A stretch of DNA of 64,000 nt, taken from Dastarcus helophoroides. Taxonomy: Eukaryota; Arthropoda; Insecta; Coleoptera; Bothrideridae. Below the pieces are notes generated by a model, which worked only from the letters and a program-made list of their open reading frames with translations, was not told the origin of the DNA and ran no database searches. A program made the translations under genes and the position numbers. The stretch lies in NCBI GenBank assembly GCA_028583605.1, contig CM053327.1, forward strand, positions 6,943,316-7,007,315. Direction: 5' to 3'. Below, in pieces: positions 1-11,590 of this stretch. Numbering within the stretch: position 1 is the first letter of the stretch; the number at the start of each line of letters is the position of its first letter.

Positions 1-1060
1 AATTTTAAACTAACAATTTTAACAAAAAGGAAAATTCACCTTTTTAATAAATTTCAGTTTTCTCTTCAATTTTCTTTTGCTTAATTAAAATTCGTACTTT
101 TCATATAAAATTTTTAATTTCTCATTTAAATTTCAGACTTAAAATCGAATTAAAAAAAATGTTGATTTTTTGTGATAAAAATCGAAATGTATTGGGAAAA
201 ATTCAGGTCTAAAGAAGGGATATTTTTAAAATTTATATTTCAACTTTAAACCGAATATTTCGAGAAAAAGTTAAAATATTGAACAGTCAAGGTCAAAGTT
301 TAAAAAAATATATTTTTCAAATTAATCTGAGTTATGTTAATATCAAAATTTTCAACAAATCGTCAAAATTTTAAAAAAATGTCAAAATTTTGTGTCAAGA
401 AGTCAAAAGTTTCTCAAATTCATTTTATACAATTCGTTTAAAATTTGAAAAATTTGTAATTTATACACTCAGATTCATCAAAATATTCAGGAAAAGGTGA
501 ATTTTTAAATAAATTATATTAACAAAAATTCGAAGTTTCGAGAAAAAGAAAAACTTTGAAAGAAGGTCGAAATTTTTAAAAACGTTAAACATTTGAAACA
601 AGACCAAATTCTGAAGTCTACTTCGAGAAAAAGTAGAAACTTTGATGATAAGAGGTTGAAGCTTTCAAAAAAGTAGTAATTCTGAAAAAAGGTCGAAAAT
701 TTCAAAAAAAAGTCAAATATTTAAAAAATCCAACTTTTCGAAAAAGAAAGTCAAAATTATCAAAAAGGTTAAATTACTCAATTAAGAATTAATTTTATAC
801 AAAAGTCGAAACTTCGAAAAAAGTCAACATTTTCAAATAGCTTGAAACCTCGAGTAACAAATAGAATTTTGAATAAGGGTAAAAATTTTAAAAAATGGAC
901 AATTTGGAAAGAGGTAAATGTCTTCCAAAAAGACCAAATTCTGTTTTTGATGATAAAGGATAAATTGATGGATGAGATTTATTTTTGTGTGTTTATTATG
1001 ATACGACCTGCTACCCGCGATTTCGTCTGCGTGGCATTAAATAAATGTTTTTCTTGAACT
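1..1060 (+). repeat. AT-rich degenerate repeat, purine-rich strand +
   Basis: Imperfect units of about 16-19 bp, each with an A-tract, a GTCGAAA-like word and a T-tract, repeat without a fixed register. No homologous protein is visible. The short open frames at 514-705 (-) and 842-1057 (+) have low-complexity K/N/F/S composition and are best read as chance. Confidence 0.7.
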
Positions 1061-1215
1061 ATCCTCAAGATTTCATTTCCTTAAAAAAAAACTTTCCACG
1101 TTAAGCATTGCCCATTTCTCGGTGCAGTCATTAATTGAATCTACTAACCAAGTTTAGGTTTCTATCTCCAGAGATTTAGGTTATCAATTGGTCTGTTAAT
1201 AGTTTGCTATATTGG

Positions 1216-3450
1216 CATAGGCAGGATTCCTTTCAAGTGGGCGCAACAATTATTCTGAAAAATCCTGGACAAAAAAAGAAAACCTTCCGGCCGAGTAATA
1301 ATGTTACATGCATTTTCACTTAAAAAATACATGAATTAACGAGATCGAATTTTCAGATTTAAAGTCGAAACTTCGAAAAAGAGCCAAACTAAAAATAAAT
1401 CGTTCAAAAAACTTCAATATTAAAAAAAAACGAAATTTCTAAAGTTCAATTCTTATGAAAAAAGTGGCAATTTCCATAACAAGTCAAATTTAAATAAAAA
1501 AGTAATGCAACTTTCAGAAATATTTCTCTTAGAATTTTTATTTTATTTAAGTGTTAACATATTCTTGAAATTTACAAGAAATCTTTTTCTTAAAATTTCC
1601 TATAAATATTATTCTCAGACGATTTCTATTAAAATTTTGATCCAATTTTAAAAAAATAAACGAATTTTGTGAAAAAGACGATGTTATCAAAAATAAAAGA
1701 AAAATGGAAATTTCCAGAATATAATGAATTTTGAGATAAAAGTCAAAATTTGCAAAATAAATGAGTTTTTAAAAATAATTTGAAATCGCTGGGAATCTTT
1801 AAAAAAAATTAAGAAAAAACAGATGGTTACCAAAACGGACTTCGAAAAAAATCACGATTTTAAAAAAATACGTGTAATTTAAAGAAATTAAGAGAAAAAG
1901 ATCGCACCTTCTAGAAAATATTTCAACTTTCCAAAAGAAAATCCAATTTTAAGATCAAAATTGAAATTTTGAAAATAAAGTACTATATTCGAAAAGACGA
2001 ATTTCGAGGAAAAAACTTGGAAAAGTCAAAGTTTTCAGTAAATCATATTAAAAATAAATATCTAATAGTTCACAAAAGTTCGAAAAATGTTCAAAATTCG
2101 GAGAAATTAAAATTTTCACTGGTCTTATTTTGTGAAAAAGTCCAATTTTGAGAAAAAAATTGCAATTTCCAAATACATTGTTCTCAAAATTTAAAACTCA
2201 GTTAATAGGTTGAATTCATAAGAAATCTTTCTTTACATCCTCAAAAATATTTTTCTTAACATTTTTACTAACACTCCGATCTAATTTAGAGAGAAACATT
2301 TTCAGAACCATAATAATCATATCGATTTGAATCTCAATGCAAATGACGTCGATGCATCTTTTGCTAATCGTTTAAGATTAGTGCGCTTGAAAATGCCAGT
2401 TCTGCTGGCGAAATACGTATCGCGTAATTATTTATTTAATTGCCGATGTGGTAAAGGGGTGAAACCTTCTTTGGACTTGAAACAAAAGTTTAAAAAATAG
2501 AATTTTGACAATAAAATCGAAATTTTGAGAAAGTCGAATTCTGAGGTAAAGGGAAATTTAAGGAAAAAGACTATTTTAAGAGAAAAAGTAAAATTAAAAA
2601 AAAAAGACAAATTTACCAATATCGGATATTGAGATAAAATTCAAAATTTCATGAAAAATAAACCAGTGGAAATTTCCAAAAAATCAAATTGTAAGTTATC
2701 AAAAATAGTTGAATGGACAAAAAATTTAAAATGCTTCAGAAAAAGTCAAATTTTAAGAAAAAGTCGAAATTTTGAAAACAATCTAAACTCTGAAAAAAAG
2801 ACGAAATTAGGAGAAAATGAAATAATGCAAAAAATATCTAAATCTAGAGAAAAAGCACCTAATCTTTTAGTGAAAATGTGAAAATTTTTAAAAAGAGTTA
2901 TCCAAATTACGAAAAAAAAGCAAATTTTAAGAAAAAATGGAAATGTCCTGAGTGAATATTTATTTTTTTTTGACTGCTCGACTCAGAGGAAGACAGGAGC
3001 CCTACCTTGCTCCATGTGACGTCGGAAAGTATCCAATATTGTGATATACGTCGAAATTTTGACAAACAAATTGAAACTTCCAGAAAATGTTTTGGTAATT
3101 TTCTTACAAAAATGTTAAATTTCAGAAAAATATGTTTTTTTATCAGAAGGTCGACCAAATTTCGAAAAAAACGGAAATGTGAATAAACAAGCTGACATTT
3201 GCAGAATTGAAAAAGGCGAAATTTTCATGAAAAATCAAACTTCAAAATGGCAAAATTTCAGAAAAAAAACGACAAATTTTTAAATGAAAATTTGACATTT
3301 TGATAATCATGTTTGATAAAAGAGGTGGAATTTGATGAATGAATGCACAATTTCAAAAAAAAAATTTAGGAAAAAATCCGAAATGTGAGAAAAAAGTCGA
3401 AATTTTGAAAAAATATTTCAAGGAAACAATGAATTTTGAAACTGGGAAGA
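1216..3450 (+). repeat. Repeat block A, copy 1 (related to 50.47-52.28 kb and inverted to 7.6-9.75 kb)
   Basis: Shared anchors show a dispersed block rather than simple sequence. These include the stretch around 1905-1945 (TCTAGAAAATATTTCAAC), also at 51479-51510 and inverted at 9250-9290, and the AATTTTGACAATAAAATCG word at 2500-2520, also near 51990 and inverted near 8735. The left edge (GGCAGGATTCCTTTCAAG) matches 50462-50485. About 150 bp at 2310-2460 has no counterpart in the other copies and looks like an insertion or replacement. No protein is encoded. Confidence 0.65.
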
Positions 3451-3627
3451 AAATTTTTGCTCTCCCAGTTTGCTGCAATTAGCTAGGATATATTCCTTAA
3501 TATTACGTGTAAATGTAATAAAGCAAAACGGTCTAAAATGCTATTAAGAAATACTTAACTAAAGTAAAACTTTTTGTACTCAACTATCGAAAGTTACAAG
3601 CAGTTTATGCAATTTCAGGGTTTTCAT

Positions 3628-3750
3628 AACTATTAAACTTTATTAATGATTAAAACAACAACAGATATTAAAAATTCCAGGATGTTTAGATAAATATTTG
3701 TTATAACTGGACCGTTGTTGTTTTAATCGTTAATAAAGTTTAATAGTTAT
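3628..3750. mobile_element. Short foldback MITE
   Basis: Inverted arms of about 37 bp flank a short centre. The left arm reads ATAACTATTAAACTTTATTA and the right arm is its near-exact reverse complement ending TTTAATAGTTAT. A truncated inverted copy of the same sequence lies at about 5262-5360. The superfamily is not assigned because no clear target duplication is seen. Confidence 0.6.
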
Positions 3751-3794
3751 AAATATTGAAGAATTCCACAAAATAAGGGTTAGAAATAACATTT

Positions 3795-3977
3795 AATTTC
3801 ATGGTTTGTTAAATTTAAAGAGTTCGATTTGTTTTGTTTTACATATAAATTCGCTAACAGGACAAACATTTATTTTTTTTGCTAGCTGTTCAGCCAAAAC
3901 AAAAACAAACAAAAATAGAGGGCCCGCAAAAAAAGTCCAATCGGGCCTTGCAATTATTGGATCCGGGCCTTCAAAAA
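3795..3977 (+). repeat. Inverted partner of 7391-7570
   Basis: The reverse complement of 7391-7570 matches this stretch, including TTTCATGGTTTGTTAAATT, GAGGGCCC and the terminal GGATCCGGGCCT. Together with block A this makes an imperfect large inverted repeat whose axis lies near 5.7 kb. Confidence 0.6.
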
Positions 3978-4740
3978 AGGTATTTCAATTCAAAATGATC
4001 AAAACAGAAAGTCAAAATTTTGAAAAAAGTCGAAATTTTGCGTAAACATCCAATTTCTGTTAAAATTTTCGAAATATGTCTAAATTTTCAATAAAGACAA
4101 AATAAAAAAATATATGTAGAACTTCCATGAAAAGTGGAAATTTTGAGAAAAAGTTGAAATTTGGCAAAATTTTCAAATTGTGAACGAGCTGAAATTTTCA
4201 AAATTGGTCAAAAGTTTCAAAAATCCAAACGTTTAAAGTAATCAAAATTTTCAACAAAAATCGAAAATCGAAATTTTTTGAAGCCAAAATCTTAAAAACA
4301 TGAAAATAAAAAAATTAAAAATTTCAAATAAGTAAACAAATGTTTTGAAAAGTCGATTTTCGAATTTTCAAAGAATTAAATTTTTCAAATATACATTAAT
4401 TATAATTTAAAAAAGTCAAAATTGCCAAAAAAATTTGGATCCTTTTTAAATATCTCGATTTTTTTTACATTAAAATTTTATGAAAATTTCGAGCAAAGTC
4501 GGTGTTTTAAAAAAAGTTTAAAATTTTCTTATAGATCGTACTTTTATAATGTATTTAAACGATTTAATTTTTTTGACCACTTGACATCGAAAAATTTGGT
4601 CAAATTAAAAGACAAACTTGTTTAAAGACGTTTTTAGTCCTAATTAAATTGTGTTAGAAAATAGGTTGAGCGTTCCAAATATCATTTTATTTACGAAATG
4701 ATAATAATATTGCTAATGAGGTTCAAGAACTTACAAAAAT

Positions 4741-6449
4741 TTCACTTTTCAGATCCGGCTTGTGTACCTGATGGTTAACCATTTCGCCGCAGTCAGCATG
4801 ACGCACAAAAGGGGTGAAGAATGCCAGAGGTAATAGTGGTCGACACGGCGCAATTACTAGGGCGGAAAGGGTTCGTTCTACCCTTCCCTTTGTGCCTAGT
4901 TAATAACCGGAAAACTTGCGATTATGGCTATGGCCTTTTGTAAACTAAATAGATACTTCACAAATGTTGGGCAATATGTTTTTAATAAGGTATGTCAACA
5001 TCAATTACATGATATTTTATCATATACCGATATATCGGGAAGAAACGATAAATGATCTTCACACAGAAGACTATCGAAACAAACGTAACCTTTACAGATT
5101 TATTTTTTAACTAAGAAGGAAGAGTGGGTGCGTTGACTTTTAATATAAGTAATCAGTTTTTTTTTCTTGCTGTTTTTATCTTTACTGGTTAGGTAATGTC
5201 AGTTTTTGACAAGTATTTAAAAAAGTAATAAAATTGCTGGAATAACCGCCGATTGTGCTGAAAAGCGAAACCAGGTCCGGTTATAGCAAATATTTATAGA
5301 AATATCGTGGAATTTTTAATATCTGTTGTTCTAATCGTTAATAAAGTTTAATAGTTATGAAAAATCTAATTATAATGTAAAAAAAATTCCCGTCATTTCA
5401 GACTTTTACCTCAACTATTATTTCCATTTATGGCCGTCCGCTAAATCTGGTGAAAACATAGCCGAAATTGTGTCCTAGAAAATAACGTTGTAAAAATAAT
5501 TGTATTGGCTTTTATATAATTTAAGTCTTGTTGTGCAACTAAATAAGGGTAAAGTTCTACTCGTTTGCTGTATCGGTAGTTAGAAATAAATATACCAAGT
5601 ATCTCGTAAACTGAACTGGCATTATCAAAATTATCGCGTAATTACTTCAACTAATTGATGTCCTAAAGTCATAAAGGAATAGAAGCTTCTTATTTTTATG
5701 GACTTAGGTAAAAAGCCACAGTGTTTATTAAGATTTACTTATTAACAGTCGGTATTATTTCAAACAAGATGTTTCAGGTATCTGAAGAACTATTTGTCCT
5801 CTTATGTAAAATATAAACGCGTTGTAACCAACGAAAGGGAAACGTTTAAAGCGTGTGTCCTTGTTCTTTGACGTTTGCTAGAAGTGGTTGTGCATTTGAG
5901 CATTGATGACGTCACATCCCGTCCTGACCTGGGTCACTGTCGCATCACGTAACTTACCAACCACCCACACATGTTGCAGAAAGATATATGAATACCACTA
6001 CACCCTACACCTCTCCTCATCCGCAGCATTCTCGATTTCAACACAAAACTTTTATCATACGTCATAGCGCCTCACGTGATCAAAAAGTGGCATTTTCCAT
6101 TCTAACCATTTAAATGGTGAAATTCATGGACGGAAATGGGTTGCATAGAATTAAAAAGAAAATCAGTTTTCTTTCGCTGCACGGCAATATAGAAATAAAA
6201 AATGTACACGAGACTTAAAAAATTAAAATTTATAAATTTGGCAGCTATAACCTAAATCGAAATTTCTTTAAAAAGAAAATCTTGTTTTAAAAATTTCGAA
6301 AACGTCGGAATTTTTGAGAAAAAACTCCAAATTTCTTCTAAAAACTCAAACATTTTTTTAATTAGAAAAAGTTAAAATTTAGAGAAAAAGTTAAAGCTCC
6401 TATAAAATAAATCAAAACATTATAAAAAATTTTAAATCTTTATAATCAA
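4741..6449. other. Low-copy interval without identified gene
   Basis: This stretch is less AT-rich and lacks the 16-19 bp repeat. It holds the truncated MITE at about 5262-5360, a possible short exon (4753-4829, discussed in the findings), and a GC-richer piece at 5870-6080. That piece has the palindrome TGACGTCA (5909-5916) and CACGTG near 6075. No protein, RNA gene or transposon is recognised in the rest. Confidence 0.4.
5262..5360 (-). mobile_element. Truncated inverted copy of the 3628-3750 MITE
   Basis: The segment ending TAATAAAGTTTAATAGTTAT is the reverse complement of the left part of the element at 3628-3750, including the TTTTTAATATCTGTTGTT middle. The second arm is missing, so this is a half copy. 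Confidence 0.55.
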
Positions 6450-6581
6450 TGGTGGAACGGACTAGTCCTTGGTTATCTTCAAAAATTGAAATACAAAACT
6501 TGTCCCCTGAAACCAAGAAAGATTAAAAACACAACAAAGGGTGCTCCAAAGCGTTTCGACAGCGATATTCTCTGATGAGAT

Positions 6582-6622
6582 CTCTCTGAAGATGATAGCT
6601 TGGCTGTCGAAACGAGTTAGAG
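6582..6622 (+). ncRNA. Hammerhead-ribozyme-like motif (F2)
   Basis: In order: stem I 5' strand CUCU, core CUGAAGA, one unpaired U, stem II GAUAG/CUGUC closing a 5-nt loop, GAAA, a short CGAG, UU, then stem I 3' strand AGAG. In other copies the stem III word is the self-complementary CGCG, so this copy has a point change there. Detected by eye; activity is unknown. Confidence 0.5.
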
Positions 6623-6663
6623 CAACCTTTGTTGTGTTTTTTAATCTTTCACAACAAAGGGTG

Positions 6664-6704
6664 CTCCAACGCGTTTCGACAGCCAAGTTTTCATCTTCAG
6701 AGAG
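6664..6704 (-). ncRNA. Hammerhead-ribozyme-like motif (F2), weakened stem II
   Basis: On the - strand: CUCU, CUGAAGA, U, an imperfect stem II (GAAAA opposite CUGUC), GAAA, CGCG, UU, GGAG. Stem I still pairs if one G-U is allowed. Probably a decayed copy. Confidence 0.4.
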
Positions 6705-6721
6705 ATCTCTTCAGAGAGTAT

Positions 6722-6762
6722 CTCCCTGAAGATGATAGCTTGGCTGTCGAAACGCGTTAGAG
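6722..6762 (+). ncRNA. Hammerhead-ribozyme-like motif (F2)
   Basis: The core CUGAAGA, unpaired U, stem II GAUAG/CUGUC, GAAA, CGCG and UU are all present. The 5' stem I strand is CUCC opposite AGAG, so one pair of four is lost next to the core. Otherwise identical in layout to 57444-57484. Confidence 0.5.
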
Positions 6763-7229
6763 CAACCTTTGTTGTGTTTTTTAATCTTTCTTGGTTTCAG
6801 GGGATAAGTTTTGTATTTCAATTTTTTATAAACAAATTTTCGGGAAAGAAACACCTATAAAATAATTTTTAAGAGAATATCGAAATTTTGAAGATTATTA
6901 TTAAAATATAAACTTGCAATTTAAATAATAAATGCTCAGAGAAATATTGAACTTTCAAGAAAATTCAATATTTTCATCAAAAAAAAATTTTTAGACAAGA
7001 AAATGTCGAAAATTTGAATATATTTTTCTACATTTCGATTTTGCTTTAAAAGAATTTCTATAAAATGTTTAGATTTTTCGAGAAATAAATCTCAAAATTT
7101 TAGATCAAGTTGAAATTTCAAGAAGAAAAGGAAATTTTTTTAAGAAAAAGTCGAAAATTGGAGAACAAGTGATAAAATAAAAACTCGAAATTTCCGTGAA
7201 AAATTAAGAAAGTTGAAATATCAATGTTA

Positions 7230-7390
7230 AAATTCCTCTTTTAGGGAGCAATTTCTTGAAAAATATTTTTTTAGAGAAAAGGTCAAATTTTTAAAAATAA
7301 CTTTCTTGGAAGAATTCAAATTTTGGATATAAGCTGGAAATGTCCATAAAATATATGTTGGGAAAGTTTGAAATTTTGAGAGCTAATAAC
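7230..7390 (+). repeat. Direct repeat of 11131-11305
   Basis: Both stretches share TTTCTTGAAAAATAT, AAAATAACTTTCTTGG, AGAATTCAAA, and a shared end TTGAGAGCTAATAA. The match stops at 7390, where a hAT-like end (CAGGCTCGGATC) begins, which suggests that insertion interrupted the repeat. Confidence 0.6.
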
Positions 7391-9908
7391 CAGGCTCGGA
7401 TCGAATAAGTGCAGGGCTCGATCAGAATTTTTTGCGGGGCCCTCTTTTTTTTTAGTTTTTATTTTGACTGAGCAGCTAACAGAAATAGAATAATGTTTGT
7501 GCTGTTATCGAGTTTATACTTAAGACAAATCGAACCCTTTCAATTTAACAAACCATGAAATTTCATAAATTGTTGGTAACTTTGGAAGTTTTATTTCTGT
7601 TACCTATCCTAGCTAACCATAGGAGTAACTAGAATAGGGTAGGATGGGGCGCTTGTCCCCCCCTCGAGTTCCTGCAGCAACCCGAAAATTTATGTATTCA
7701 AATGGGGGACCAAAAATTTTCTTTTCAGCTTCAAAGTACATTCTTTCCTTGAAATATTTCATCGAAATTTTGACTTTTTTCTTAAATTTTGTACTTTTTA
7801 CAAAGTTTGTCTTTTTATTTGAAATATTGCATTTATTCGTAAAATTCCACTTCTTTTATTAAACACGGCTTTATCAAAATTTCAAATTTTTATTTAAAAT
7901 TTCGTCGTTTTTTTCCGAAATTTCGCAATTTCTGGAAATTCGATTTTTTCTAAAAATTTCGATTTTTTTAAATTCTGCAAATTTCAGCTTGTTTATTAAA
8001 TTTTCCTCGAAAGTTGGTCGATCTTCTGATGAAGAAAAAAGCATATTTTTTTTAAAATTGAAAATTTTTGTAAGAAAATTACCAAACAAATTTTCTGGAA
8101 GTTTCAATTTGTTTGTCAAAATTTGGACGTGTTTCATAATAATGGACATTTTCTGAGGCCACATTAGGCAAGGTAGGGCGCTGTCTTCCTCTGAGTCTAG
8201 TAGTCGAGAGAAAATAAATATTCACTCAGGAAATTTCCATTTTTTTTAATTTTGTTTTTTTTAAATTTGCTTTTTTTTAAATTTGTTAAAATCTGACTGT
8301 TTCTGGAAAATTTCAGATTTTCAATAACAGACTAAACGCTGTTTTTCAATATTTGGATCTTTTTCGCAGAATTTCAATCATTTTCTCTTAATTTGCTCTC
8401 TTTCTCAGGGTTTACATTATTTGTTTCAAAAATTCAACTTTTTTCTTAAAATTTGATTTTCAATTTTGAATATTTTGTCCTTTTTCGAAGCTTTCTTGAA
8501 ATTTTGATTTTTTTTAAATTTCGATAATTTTCTGAATATTTGTTTTTTTGAAAACTTAAAATCTGCTTTTTTGAAAAATTCGACTGGTTTCTTTTTCATA
8601 AAACTCTGAATTGTTTTTCAATATCCGATATTTAATATTTTCCTTTTTTCTCAATTTTTTTTTAATAGTCTTTTTCCTAAAATTTGCATTTTTCTCAGGA
8701 TTAGACTTTTTTCGAAATTTCGACTTTATTGTCAAAATTCTACTTCTACTCTCCTACCAAAGGGTTTCAAAAATCGTTTATTTATTTCCAAATTCCGCAT
8801 TATTTTTCAAATATTTGTCTTTTTTAACAAATTTCCGCTTTTATCTCAAAATGTGATGTTTTATGGTTCTGAAAATGTTTTCTCTCCAAATTAGATCGAG
8901 ATCTTAGTAAAAATGTCCAGAGAAATATTTTTGAGGATTTAGAGAAAAATATTTCTTATAAATTCAACGTCTTCACTGAATTTTAAATTTTGAGAACAAT
9001 ATTTTTGGAATTTGCGATTTTTTTTTCAAAATTCGACTTTTTCGTAAAATTAAATCATTGAAAATTTTAACTTTTTTCGAATTGTGCACATTTTTCCAGC
9101 TTCTGTGAAAGGTTAGGTTTTTATTTCAATATGATTTACTGAATATTCCGACTTTTCCAAATTTTTTTCTTCAAAATTCGTCTTTTTAACTTACTAGTTT
9201 ATTTTTAAAATTCCAATTTTGATCTGGAAATTGGATTTTCTTTTGGAAAGTTGAAATATTTTCTAGAAAGTGAGATCGTTTTCCCTTAGTTTCTCTAAAT
9301 TGTACGTATTTTTCAAAAATCGTGTCTTTTTTGAAGTCCGCTTTGTTAATTATGTGTTTTTTCTTAATTTAGTATTTAAATTTGATTCCCAGTAATTTGA
9401 AATTATTGTTCGAATATCATCTTATTCAGCAAATTTTTGACTGTTATCTCAAAATTCGATATGTTGGGTTTCTGGACATTTCCATTTAAAATTGGTTTTT
9501 TGTTGAAAATTTCTACTTTTTCACAAAATTTGTTTATTTTTTAAAATTGGATAGTAATTTTAATAGAAATTTAAGTCTGAGAACAATATATTTAGGAAAT
9601 TTTGAAAGATTTTTTGTAAATTTCAAGAATATATTAACATTTAAATAAAGTAAAAATTTTGAGAGAAATATCTTTCAAATATTTTTTTATCTAAATTTGA
9701 TTTGTTATGGAAATTGTCACTTTTTTCAAAAAAATTTACCTTTGGAAATTTTGTTTTTTTTTGAAATTTCCACTTTTCTTCTCGTTAAAAGCAATTTGCT
9801 TTAAATTTTGAAAAATAAATTTTGTTAATTTTGGTGATGATGAGGGGCACCTTCAAGTGCTGGGCCAGATTGGGCCCAATCGCTTCAATCGTCTTAAATC
9901 CGGACCTG
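7391..9908. mobile_element. Candidate hAT-like element with AT-rich cargo; contains inverted block A copy 2
   Basis: The left end CAGGCTCGGATCGAA and the reverse complement of the right end (CAGGTCCGGATTTAA) are similar, as expected for hAT-type terminal inverted repeats beginning CAGG. No convincing 8-bp target duplication is seen, so the assignment is tentative. The interior is block A in reverse orientation (pyrimidine-rich on +), with GC-richer marks at about 7640-7690 and 8160-8210. No transposase remains. Frames such as 7874-8164 (-) and 8611-8856 (+) are low-complexity. Confidence 0.4.
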
Positions 9909-9920
9909 AATATTTATATA

Positions 9921-11048
9921 CAGGGTGAGTCAAAAAGAATAGACCAACGCTTAACTGGAGATACTACACACCAAAATATTACGATTGAGTTCAATATGCG
10001 TCATTCTAATGTAGCTGGTTTAAGAGGTACAGGGTGTTCAAAATTTGAATTTTATTCTGAAATTTCTCAATAATTGAGAAAGTTTTGATTCTATAAATTT
10101 AATATTTGGGAATTTTATGTTTTTCCGTGTAAGAATTACGAATTTTAGGTTTATGTGGACTCTGCCGCTTAAGGTCGCTAGTTTCCCATTACTATTCACG
10201 TAAATTAAATTATATTTTTTTTATCTGTTGAGTTATGCCTACAGCAAGTCAATATTAAAAAAGAGCAATCAATTCTACAAAGAAAAGGTATTTTCATTTG
10301 GGTCGCCTAAACCTATTGGTTTTTGTGTTATTTGCATTTAAAAGGTTTAGTGTAATTTTTTTGATTTTTTTATTTTTAAAATATGCAAAGATGCGGACAA
10401 GGAATCAAAGTCACAGTAAATAACAATTAAAATTATTGGTATTAGAGAGAATAAACAAACTTCAAACCGAATGCTGGAAGTGTCTACCACCTACTTCAAT
10501 AAATTTTAAATTTCACTTTCTTAAATGTCAAAATCAAAATTTCCATTTTATTTTTTAATGTAATGATAATTTAATTCTTTCTGAAAAACTAAATTCTTTA
10601 AATTTGAAAAAATATTTTAATATCCGCGCCTTAAGAAAATCGTAAAAAAATACATTAAAATTTTTAAATGCAAATATCTTAAAAACCGATAGTTTTAGAC
10701 GGCTCAAACAAGAATACCTTTTCTTTGAAGAATTAATCGTTCTTTTATATTCTTTATTTGTTTTAAGCAAAACTCAACATACAAAAAAAAAAATGTATTA
10801 ATTTACATAAATGATGTGGCGAATCTAGCGCCCTCTAGGAGAAAGGTCAAAATAAGCTTAAAAGTAATCCTTACACCAAAAAACATAAAAATTTTAATTT
10901 TTAGATTTATAACATCAAAACTCTTTCAGCTATTGAGAAATTTCAGAAAAAATTTAAATTTTGAACGTCCTGTATCTCCTAAACCAGCCACATTTTTGTG
11001 TCTAGTATTTCCAGTTTAGCGTTGGCACATTCTTTCTGACTCAAACTG
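9921..11048. mobile_element. Mariner-type foldback element with very long inverted arms
   Basis: The ends read CAGGGTGAGTCAAAAAGAAT on the left and, reverse complemented, CAGTTTGAGTCAGAAAGAAT on the right, flanked by TA on both sides (9919-9920 and 11049-11050). Similarity between the arms extends about 470 bp inward, through ACGCTTAACTGGAGATACTA, TTCTCAATAATTGA and AAAGAAAAGGTATT. Only a short unpaired centre remains at about 10390-10575. No transposase is present, so this is non-autonomous. TA flanks and the CAGGGTG start fit the Tc1/mariner superfamily. Confidence 0.75.
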
Positions 11049-11050
11049 TA

Positions 11051-11590
11051 TATAAAATTTAAAATTTTTACTCTAAAAAAGACAAAAAGTTTCAACTTCC
11101 GTTGGAAAAGTCAAAATTTGTATACAATTATTTTAAGGAGAAATTTCTTGAAAAATATAGATATGTTTATAAACATTCTTTTAGAAAAAAGGCGAAACTT
11201 TTAAAAATAACTTTCTTGGGAGAATTCAAACTTTGGAGATAATCTGGAAATTTCCATAAAAAAATTATTAGGAAAGTTTAATATTTTGAGAGCTAATAAA
11301 GTAAAAAATTAAAATTTCTACAAAAAATGTAGTTATAGGTCGAAATTGTGAAAAAAAACTGTAATTTCTATAAAAAAATATACAAAAACTAAGATAGCTT
11401 TAAAAAAAAGCCAAAACAAAATTTTGAGTTATTTTCAAATATTTTGATTTTATGGAAATTCCAAATACTGAAAAGTTCTTCAAAACGACCTTTTAAAGTA
11501 ATTCAGAAAAATATTTCAATTCCAATATTAATTTATTTTTATAGAAGAACAGAAATTCTATGAAAAAAGTCGACATTGTATCAATCAATC
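11051..11590 (+). repeat. AT-rich repeat including the partner of 7230-7390
   Basis: Purine-rich background repeat with the direct repeat of 7230-7390 at 11131-11305. Here the sequence continues past GAGCTAATAA into AAGTAAAAAATT with no hAT-like end, so it may represent the uninterrupted version of the 7.39 kb site. Confidence 0.55.

Larger units (their letters stand above)
6450..6826. mobile_element. Foldback element, family F2, with hammerhead-like motifs
   Basis: The left end reads TGGTGGAACGGACT, followed by GAAATACAAAACTTGTCCCC, GAAACCAAGAAAGATT and AACACAACAAAGG. The right end is the inverted series (CTTTGTTGTG, AATCTTTCTTGGTTTC, AGTTTTGTATTTCAA), so the element folds back on itself. 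Two further internal repeats of the arm tip make three ribozyme-like motifs, two on + and one on -. There is no coding capacity. Other copies lie at 27704, 28645, 36140, 43363, 47804 and 57436. Inverted terminal repeats bearing ribozymes recall Penelope-like pLTRs; that link is inference. Confidence 0.75.

Noticed and set aside
7874..8164. 96-codon frame on -
   Set aside because: Reads through the background repeat of block A. The related copies at 3 kb and 52 kb do not keep the frame open.
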